A DNA stretch of 12,095 nucleotides, taken from the NCBI GenBank assembly GCA_030374735.1, contig JASCIV010000800.1, positions 1 to 12,095 of the forward strand, given 5' to 3'. This document shows positions 7,681 through 12,095 of this stretch, in pieces. Source of the stretch: Gracilaria caudata. Its lineage: Eukaryota > Rhodophyta > Florideophyceae > Gracilariales > Gracilariaceae. Under the pieces are notes generated by a model. That model ran no database searches. It saw nothing but the letters and a program-made list of their open reading frames with translations, and was not told the origin of the DNA. Every line of letters begins with the position of its first letter. Position 1 is the stretch's first letter. The translations under genes and the position numbers were made by a program.

Positions 7681-8996
7681 CATGGTTCAAAGTGAGCTAT
7701 GCTGTATATGATATGGCGGGACAGGATGGTGCCTTCTTGCGCTGGTTGCTTTTTGGTAGGGCCACGCACATGTTGATGTTGAACGCACGCTTCCTTGTAG
7801 AGGCGTGACGTCTGGGTATCAAAGGTGGTGACTACTAGGATGAGATGAGATGTTTTGCTGGGGTAGTAGCCCGGGCCAGCATGATGAAAGCACCCGAACA
7901 GTGTAGAAACACATTTGGCGACCGGTATCTCGAGATTAACAATGCAAACTGATGATGTGAAGATTCGATACAGTAGTGAGAAGCATGTATCGATGTGCAG
8001 GGCGCGAGGAGAATAGTTTTGACGGTGGCCAAAAAAGTTGGACAGGCAAAATGTATGTTAAGGCGAGAAGCGTACGGGCCAGCGACGGAAAGTGGAAGAA
8101 CGAGCAGGCGTGAGCGTTTTGCTGAAAGGGTGTGTGTTCAAAAACAAGAGCGGAGGCGACGGCAATTTACAGAACGATAATAAGAGAGAGGATGAGTTGG
8201 GCGCGCGAGGATGGCGCACAGGCGCAACGGCGTGACAGGCGGCTGAAGCGAATTACACGACACGATGGATGAGCGGCGGCTACACGACGCGTTTTGGGAA
8301 TGAAGCGCGCAGAGCGTTTTGGTTATATCGACACACACACAGCGGCACCACAAGAAGCGGCGAAGGAACAGCGAGCGCGTGATGATCGCGATGAAGATCT
8401 TCTGCGGCGCGTGATGCGCGTCGCGCACGCGCCAACGAGACGCCAAAAGTTGTGCTCATCATGACAGATGAGTCGCGCGCCAGCAGCGCCGCGCGCCGTT
8501 TGTGGTGTGTTTATCGGATCGATGGGGCGGTGCGCCGCTCAGCGCGTCAAAACGGACGCTTCCGTCAGCCAGCCAGCGCGCCAGCGCGCCAGCGCGCACG
8601 CCGACGTCATGGCGCGCACGCGCAACGCGCAACGCTCAACGCGCAGCGGCAGCGTTCGCGCGCTGCAGCGGCTCTCGCGACAGCGGCGGCGCGCGCGATG
8701 CGCTGCTGCGCCAAGAATCGGCGGCGCATGCGCTCCACTTGGCACGCGGAAGAAGCGGCGGCAACCAACGGTTGCTGCTTCTGGGCAAACGTCACAAACG
8801 TCATGCGCATGTGCTGTGCGCCCCGCATGCGTGCGCGTCTGTCACGCGCTTCCACACGCAAAAAGCGCACACGCGCGCTGGGACAACGCGCGCTGGAACG
8901 CGCGCTTCCATCGCGCTCCACTGGCGCGCGCCGCGTTTCCGCGCGCGCATACGAGATGTCGCCATTGCCAAAACGCTTCTTTTTTTCCTTTTTTCT

Positions 8997-9026
8997 GCGG
9001 CGCTGCGCGGCGCTGCGCGGCGCTGC
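8997..9026. repeat. Three exact tandem copies of a 10-base unit
   Basis: GCGGCGCTGC is repeated three times without change, directly after a pyrimidine tract (about 8976-8996). It is a minisatellite-like element in GC-rich non-coding DNA. Confidence 0.8.
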
Positions 9027-9067
9027 ATGATGTCAAGCATGACGAAAGCGCGCTTCTCTCTTATGTT

Positions 9068-9096
9068 CGCGCGCGCGCGCGCGCGCTCGCGCGCGC
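9068..9096. repeat. Alternating CG run with Z-DNA potential
   Basis: Nineteen bases of strict C/G alternation (9068-9086) are followed, after one T, by nine more. Alternating CG is the sequence most prone to the left-handed Z form. Confidence 0.75.
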
Positions 9097-9212
9097 ACTC
9101 GAGATGTGATGTCAGCCGCGCTGGCTGCGCGCTGGCGGCGGCTGCCGGTGGAAGGGCGCGTGTTTTTGCCTCACAATCAGCGTGTATCCCCCCCAAAACC
9201 GAACTCGCGCAA

Positions 9213-9235
9213 GCGCGCGCGCGCGCGCGCGCGCG
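9213..9235. repeat. Alternating GC run with Z-DNA potential
   Basis: There are 23 bases of uninterrupted G/C alternation, 127 bp after the previous run. A 15-base run also occurs at 9912-9926 and a 12-base run at 12051-12062. Confidence 0.75.
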
Positions 9236-9357
9236 AGAGCCCACGCAAGCAGTGTGCACCTTCACCCGCTCCATACGCGCCTGCGCTGTGCATTGCGTCT
9301 CCCCACGCGTATGCGCCGCAAACGCAAAACAAAAAAAAGCGAAAAACGCAGCCGCCG

Positions 9358-9380
9358 CCCCCCCAACCACCCCCCACCCC
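9358..9380 (-). other. C-tract on plus, G-quadruplex candidate on minus
   Basis: C-runs of 7, 6 and 4 bases are separated by one to five bases. On the minus strand this gives G-runs able to supply four blocks of three or more G. It lies about 240 bp beyond the stop of the one-helix gene on the strand that gene uses. Confidence 0.4.
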
Positions 9381-9617
9381 ACCGTCGTCGCCGCCGCCAA
9401 CGCCACCCCGGGCCCTCGAGACTGTGTGTGTTTGCTTCGTCGCGCGTTCCACCGCGCGCTACGCGCGCCGCAAAACGCGCACTTCGCCACGTCTCCACGC
9501 GCGTGGAACGCGGCGCACACACAAAAAGCACACACAAACCAAAAAAAAACGTTTGGCGTTTTACAAAAAAAAACCAAAAAAGCAACACAGAAAGCGCGCA
9601 ACGCGGTGGTCGCGCGC

Positions 9618-9968
9618 TCACGCAGCGTTGAGCAGCGCCAGCGCCATGGGCACCAGCCCGCGCTGCGCCACCAGCTCGATCAGCAGCGCCAGCACGAAGC
9701 CCACCATGGCCGCGCGCCCGTTCAGGCGCTCCGCGTACAGCGTGAAGCCAATCGCCGGTCGATCATCCCTCCAACGTGCGTCGTCCTCCAGCACGCTCAT
9801 GCTCACCGTCGCGCGTGCGCGCCCCAGCGCGCCACGTCGGCGCGCCGGCGGTCGCGCCGCGCGCACGCCGTGCACCCGTCGCGCCGCGCGCACGCCGTGC
9901 ACCCGTCGCGCCGCGCGCGCGCGCGCCTGCAGCAGCGCCACCGACGTAGCAAACGCAAGCGCTCCCAT
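9618..9968 (-). CDS. Second one-helix LHC/HLIP-family protein, plastid-targeted
   Basis: The protein has 116 residues from the ATG at 9968; the frame extends upstream only to a TTG. The leader (1 to about 57, starting MGALAF) is Arg/Ala-rich and contains two copies of RVHGVRAAR from a 27-bp tandem repeat. The mature part reads GFTLYAERLNGRAAMVGF, giving the chlorophyll-binding E80-x-x-N83-G84-R85. One transmembrane helix covers about 83-101, with E98 inside. Unlike the paralogue at 6170-6499 it lacks the T-G-x-G after the helix and ends soon after in a hydrophobic tail. It is probably a photoprotection or photosystem-assembly factor of the thylakoid. It is GC-rich throughout and divergent from the coactivator gene at 10360. 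The subfamily is unresolved. Confidence 0.85.
   Translation of the reverse strand: MGALAFATSVALLQARARAARRVHGVRAARRVHGVRAARPPARRRGALGRARATVSMSVLEDDARWRDDRPAIGFTLYAERLNGRAAMVGFVLALLIELVAQRGLVPMALALLNAA
9851..9918 (-). repeat. 27-bp tandem repeat in the transit-peptide region
   Basis: A 27-base unit starting GTCGCGCCGC begins at 9851, 9878 and 9905, giving two complete copies and part of a third. Because 27 is divisible by three, the frame is kept and the leader carries a nine-residue repeat. Expansion here lengthens only the targeting peptide. Confidence 0.8.
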
Positions 9969-9978
9969 CACAACCGAG

Positions 9979-9995
9979 CGCCGCAAAACGTTTTG
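9979..9995 (-). promoter_or_regulatory. 17-bp element before the one-helix gene, shared with 11758-11774
   Basis: On the minus strand it reads CAAAACGTTTTGCGGCG. CAAAACGTTTTG is a perfect 12-base palindrome, and the element ends 10 bases before the ATG. The same 17 bases with one change precede the gene at 11004-11681. Such a match in so short a region is unlikely by chance. It may be a core-promoter or leader element. Confidence 0.5.
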
Positions 9996-10022
9996 TGCGA
10001 TGCCCGCGAACGCGCAGCTCCC

Positions 10023-10043
10023 GGGGGGGGGAGGGGGGAGGGG
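10023..10043 (+). other. G-quadruplex candidate in the divergent promoter
   Basis: Runs of nine, six and four G are separated by single A bases, enough for four G-blocks with very short loops. Position in a divergent promoter makes a role in melting or transcription plausible, but this is not demonstrated. Confidence 0.5.
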
Positions 10044-10127
10044 AGAGGCGCAGCGTGGGGTACGCGCCGGAGCTCGCTGCGTTTTGTTGAGCAGCGTTCA
10101 CCCCACACACGGCAATACGCGAGCACA

Positions 10128-10152
10128 CACACGTGGCGCGCCGACACGTGTG
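10128..10152. promoter_or_regulatory. Inverted pair of CACGTG boxes
   Basis: CACACGTG (10128-10135) and CACGTGTG (10145-10152) are exact reverse complements, nine bases apart, with the palindrome GGCGCGCC overlapping the left box. CACGTG is the G-box/E-box bound by bHLH and bZIP dimers and is common in light-responsive promoters. It sits near the middle of the divergent promoter, so it could act on both genes. Confidence 0.5.
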
Positions 10153-10359
10153 CGCGCCACACTACAAAGAGGCGCGCGCGCCGCGCGATTGGCGTCGCAC
10201 CCCCCCCCCCTGACCAACAGCGCGCAGCGCACACACCACCTTTTCCGCCGCGCGCGCCAGTTTGCCGTGTGCGCGCGCGGAACACAAAAAAAAAGGAGGC
10301 GCGCGGCGGCGGCAGCGGCGGTCGTCGGTCGGCGGGTCGGCGGCGCGTGGCGCAGCGTG

Positions 10360-10989
10360 ATGAGCGACGCCGTGGACCGCGCGCTTTCCGAGAACCACGC
10401 GCTGATCGCGGCCATTGTGGAGCATTACGCGGCGGGACGTTCGGTGGCCGCCGTGGCGCTGTTGGAACGACTGCAGCTCAACCTGGAGTTCATTGCGGCC
10501 GTGGCGGAGCATGGCTTACCGGCTGTGCCGCGCGCGCCGCACGCGCCGCCGAGAAAGAGTGAGCGCGTGGAGGGCGCCGCCAGCGCCGCCGCGCTCAGCG
10601 CGCCGGGCGCGCGCGCCATTGCGCCCGCGCCGCGACGCGCGGGCGCCGAGCGCGTGCGCGGGCGCGACGCGGCGCTGCGCCTGACGGAAGGCGGCGGCGG
10701 CGGCGGTGGCGGCGGCGGCGGCGACGAGGACGACAGAGGCGGAGGCGGCGGCGGCGGCAGGGAGGGCGGCACGCGCGTGTTTGGCGCGCGCGCCGACGCC
10801 GGCGCGGAGGCGCGCCGCGGCGATGACAAACAACACGCGCGCGGCGAGCAAAGCGCGCACAGCGCGCACAGCGCGCACGCGCACTCGCCGGCGGACGTGC
10901 AACAATCTCAACAACTGCAACACGCTCACCAACAACAACTCGCTCAACAACAACAACAACAACCCCAACTGCAACAACATAAAGCTTGA
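10360..10989 (+). CDS. SSXT (SS18/GIF)-family transcription coactivator
   Basis: The protein has 209 residues from the ATG at 10360. Residues about 2-51 match the SSXT (SYT N-terminal) domain: N12-H-x-L-I, a helix to G26, then L-L-E-R-L-Q-L-N-L-E-F-I-A-A-V-A, equivalent to the N-H-x-L-I...L-x-x-N-L-x-x-L-A-x-I-A-D pattern of animal SS18 and plant GIF1/ANGUSTIFOLIA3. These bind SWI/SNF remodellers and, in plants, GRF factors. After the domain come Ala/Arg/Pro-rich sequence, an 11-Gly run with DEDD (111-125), a second Gly run, three S-A-H repeats and a Gln/His-rich tail (180-208), as expected of a GIF-like activation region. The frame extends upstream, but that part is low-complexity. Nuclear location is inferred from family. 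Convergent neighbour, 14 bp. Confidence 0.8.
   Translation: MSDAVDRALSENHALIAAIVEHYAAGRSVAAVALLERLQLNLEFIAAVAEHGLPAVPRAPHAPPRKSERVEGAASAAALSAPGARAIAPAPRRAGAERVRGRDAALRLTEGGGGGGGGGGGDEDDRGGGGGGGREGGTRVFGARADAGAEARRGDDKQHARGEQSAHSAHSAHAHSPADVQQSQQLQHAHQQQLAQQQQQQPQLQQHKA
10690..10734 (+). repeat. GGC triplet run followed by GAC/GAG codons
   Basis: Eleven Gly codons, ten of them GGC, are followed by GAC GAG GAC GAC inside the coactivator gene. A second Gly run follows at 10738-10758. It is a triplet-slippage tract and is likely variable in length. Confidence 0.8.
10852..10878 (+). repeat. Three tandem AGCGCGCAC units (Ser-Ala-His)
   Basis: Three exact nine-base copies in frame encode S-A-H three times in the low-complexity C-terminal half of the coactivator. 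Confidence 0.8.
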
Positions 10990-11003
10990 AAACGATCTTC
11001 TGT

Positions 11004-11401
11004 TTACTGCTCGCCAGAAAGCAGCGGGCTGGCGTGGTGGTGCACCAACAACCACTCGCCGCGCCGCCGCTGGAACACGTTGGTGGCCACACGGCGGCCG
11101 CCCATCTCCGACAGCGCCGCGCGCGAGCTCACGCTCTGCTCACACACCACCCACGCCACGTTGCGCCGCGCCACCACGCGCACCTCGCGCAGCGTCACCG
11201 TCGCCGGCGGCGTGCCCAGCACGCGCGCCCACAGCGCGTGCACCGCGTCCGCGCCCACCGCCAGCGGGCGCATCGGCAGCGCGCAGCACACCGCGTCCGA
11301 GCGCAGCCACAGCCGCTGCATAGCGCGCGCGTCGCCGCGCCGCAGCGCGTCGTAGAAGCGCGCGTTGGCCGCCAGCACGCGCCGCTCGTTCGCCGCGTCG
11401 T

Positions 11402-11434
<33 letters not shown>

Positions 11435-11681
11435 GCTGCGCCTGCTCGCGGCGCCGCGCGCGCTCGCGCAGCGCCTGACTGAGCTGCGCCGCGCGCTCAA
11501 AGTCGCGCGCCACCACCGCGTGCTCCAGCCGCTCGCGCAGCGTGTCGTCGTCCACGTTGTCGGCGCCGTCGTTTCCGTCGTGTTCCGTCGGGCGCAACGC
11601 GCACACAACGCGCGCGCGGCGCCCACCGCGCGCGCGCGTGCGCAGCGCGCACAGCGCAGCGCCCACGAACGCCGCCGTCAT
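11004..11681 (-). CDS. Plastid-type protein: UVR-like helix pair plus SnoaL/NTF2-like domain
   Basis: The protein has 225 residues from the ATG at 11681. The frame stays open to 11870 but with no ATG before that point. The leader MTAAFVGAALCAL to V-V-C-A (about 28) looks like a plastid transit peptide with a cleavage site. Residues about 47-74 (LRERLEHAVVARDFERAAQL) fit the UVR motif, a helical hairpin used in plastids by Clp adaptors and EXECUTER-type proteins. A linker of six Gly and six Asp follows. Residues about 101-220 have the SnoaL/DUF4440 layout: N-x-R-F-Y-D-A-L-R-R-G-D-A, a W at 125, the V-G-A-D-A-V helix, and final strands ending E-W-L-L-V-H-H-H. Such domains are enzymes or ligand-binding folds, and no substrate can be given. 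The stop lies 14 bp from that of the coactivator. Confidence 0.7.
11397..11432 (-). repeat. GAC/GGC triplet runs encoding Gly6-Asp6
   Basis: On the plus strand, GTC six times is followed by GCC six times without interruption. On the coding minus strand this is six Gly then six Asp codons, placed as a flexible linker between the UVR-like and SnoaL-like parts. Confidence 0.85.
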
Positions 11682-11757
11682 CAGCGCCACGCCGCGGCTC
11701 CACCGCGCCGCCGCGCCCCGCGCCCGCAGCCGTTGCTGCAGCAGCAGCCGCTGCGCA

Positions 11758-11774
11758 CGCCGCAAAATGTTTTG
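11758..11774 (-). promoter_or_regulatory. 17-bp element before the UVR-SnoaL gene, shared with 9979-9995
   Basis: On the minus strand it reads CAAAACATTTTGCGGCG, identical at 16 of 17 positions to the element before the one-helix gene. Here it lies 76 bases before the ATG instead of 10. A further CAAAACGC lies close by (plus strand, near 11791-11798). Confidence 0.5.
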
Positions 11775-11805
11775 CCCAAAGCGCCAGCTGCAAAACGCTC
11801 GCGCG

Positions 11806-11819
11806 CACGTGTGCACGTG
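11806..11819. promoter_or_regulatory. Two CACGTG boxes two bases apart
   Basis: CACGTG at 11806-11811 and 11814-11819 are separated by TG, just upstream of the 17-bp element on the minus strand. The same box type is paired in the divergent promoter at 10128-10152. Confidence 0.45.
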
Positions 11820-11868
11820 GCGAGCGTGGCGAACGTGGCGCGCGTGGCGAACGTGGCGCGCGTGGCTC
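11815..11868. repeat. Nine-base tandem repeat, six units
   Basis: Six consecutive nine-base units of the form (A/G)CGTGGC(G/T)N run from 11815 to 11868, alternating ACGTGGCGC and GCGTGGCGA in the middle. It lies upstream of the chosen ATG. If translation began further up, it would encode an Arg/His/Pro-rich repeat. Confidence 0.75.
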
Positions 11869-12095
11869 ACGTTCCATCAGCGTGACGGCAGCCGCCGCTA
11901 TTTTTGGCGGCGGCAACAAAATGGAACCGTCACGCAGCGCGCGCCGCGCGACGCGCCGTTCCACGCGCTGCGCACCGCTGCACGCGCGCTCGCGCGACGC
12001 TGTGTGTGCGCGTCGCACGCGCCTGGCGCCGCGCGCCGCGCCGCCAAAAAGCGCGCGCGCGCAACGTAACGCCGCCGAGCGCGCTCACCGCGCGC

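Larger units (their letters stand above)
7625..9617. other. 2-kb gene-poor stretch containing the composition boundary
   Basis: The left part is the promoter of the minus-strand LOR gene and has a CAA-rich leader (7638-7655). Then GC content climbs, from near half before about 8100 to about two-thirds or more after about 8450. Past this point many long frames are open on both strands simultaneously, rich in Arg, Ala and Pro or in Cys and Phe. That is expected from GC-rich DNA lacking stop codons and is not evidence of genes. The stretch includes alternating CG runs, a C-tract with quadruplex potential on the minus strand (9358-9380), A-tracts near 9540-9580, and a 10-base triplicate. No RNA gene was recognised. 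Confidence 0.5.
9969..10359. promoter_or_regulatory. Divergent promoter between the one-helix and coactivator genes
   Basis: 391 bp separates two ATGs that point away from each other, so both genes must be started from here. It holds a palindromic CAAAACGTTTTG next to the one-helix ATG, a G-tract with quadruplex potential on the plus strand, a C11 tract (10200-10210), a pair of CACGTG boxes in inverted repeat and an A-run near 10286. No TATA box was found. Confidence 0.65.
11682..12095. promoter_or_regulatory. Upstream region of the UVR-SnoaL gene, to the window edge
   Basis: It contains the second copy of the 17-bp element, two CACGTG boxes, a nine-base tandem repeat and a GCCGCC/GGCGGC inverted repeat around TATTTTT (11892-11913). 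On the minus strand an ATG at 11877 opens a long Arg/Ala/Pro-rich frame that overlaps the gene out of frame. If the transcript begins upstream of it, it would be an inhibitory upstream frame, so I expect transcription to start downstream, nearer 11800. No gene is visible to the right end. Confidence 0.45.

Noticed and set aside
8801..9601. Minus-strand frame of 266 codons rich in Cys, Phe and Ala
   Set aside because: It is low-complexity, begins at a non-ATG codon, shows no domain and overlaps the CG-alternating runs. It is a shadow of composition.
9851..9918. Short CRISPR-like repeats (27-bp period)
   Set aside because: The copies are contiguous with no spacers and lie in frame within a transit peptide.
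8452..10562. Very long overlapping open frames on the plus strand (up to 686 codons) across the GC-rich half
   Set aside because: Several frames on both strands are open at the same time, with Arg/Ala/Pro-rich random-looking products and no domain. The longest frames also run across the minus-strand one-helix gene. Lack of AT-rich stop codons explains them.
11682..11870. Longer N terminus for the UVR-SnoaL protein
   Set aside because: The frame upstream of the ATG at 11681 has no ATG, starts only at a GTG and encodes a His/Arg repeat. The leader from 11681 already looks like a complete transit peptide.
1..12095. Anti-phage or other bacterial-type operon
   Set aside because: Genes are separated by their own upstream regions, with eukaryotic domains and targeting leaders. 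No operon-like spacing or bacterial ribosome-binding pattern was seen.

Overview
The window looks like nuclear DNA of a unicellular alga with a primary plastid. The eukaryotic evidence is an SSXT-domain (SS18/GIF-type) transcription coactivator and single-gene spacing with separate promoters. The photosynthetic evidence is two nuclear one-helix proteins of the LHC/HLIP superfamily, plus other proteins with transit-peptide-like N termini. These leaders lack a signal peptide and carry a Phe near the start (MAF, MGALAF, MTAAF, MTKFF). That feature is known from red algal and glaucophyte plastid targeting, so a red alga is my first guess. A glaucophyte, or a prasinophyte green alga with a mixed-GC chromosome, cannot be excluded. 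All recognised genes read as single exons.

Layout from left to right. Bases 1-1505 hold no recognisable gene; they contain a GC-rich, repeat-bearing segment at the left edge and several perfect hairpins. 1506-4688 (minus) encodes presequence protease PreP. 4689-5496 is its upstream region, followed by an unresolved coding-like stretch (about 5497-6021, plus). 6170-6499 (minus) encodes a one-helix protein, and 7061-7624 (minus) a LURP-one-related (LOR/Tubby-like) protein. About 2 kb without a convincing gene follows (7625-9617). Within it, base composition changes from roughly half GC to about two-thirds GC or more, with CG/GC-alternating runs. In the GC-rich part, a second one-helix protein (9618-9968, minus) and an SS18/GIF-like coactivator (10360-10989, plus) diverge from one 391-bp promoter. 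The coactivator converges, with only 14 bp between stop codons, on a plastid-type protein joining a UVR-like helix pair to a SnoaL/NTF2-like domain (11004-11681, minus). The last about 400 bp is that gene's upstream region.

Functionally the plastid theme dominates: two pigment-binding or photoprotective one-helix proteins, a UVR-SnoaL protein, and a peptidase that clears targeting peptides in plastids and mitochondria. The right-hand genes share regulatory-looking elements. One is a 17-bp CAAAAC(G/A)TTTTG-type sequence matching at 16 of 17 positions ahead of two genes; the other is paired CACGTG boxes. I see no CRISPR array, rRNA, tRNA, transposase or defence system, and no clearly new multi-gene system. 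The best leads are the shared promoter elements, the composition boundary, the tight convergent gene pair and the ambiguous 5.5-6.0 kb locus.
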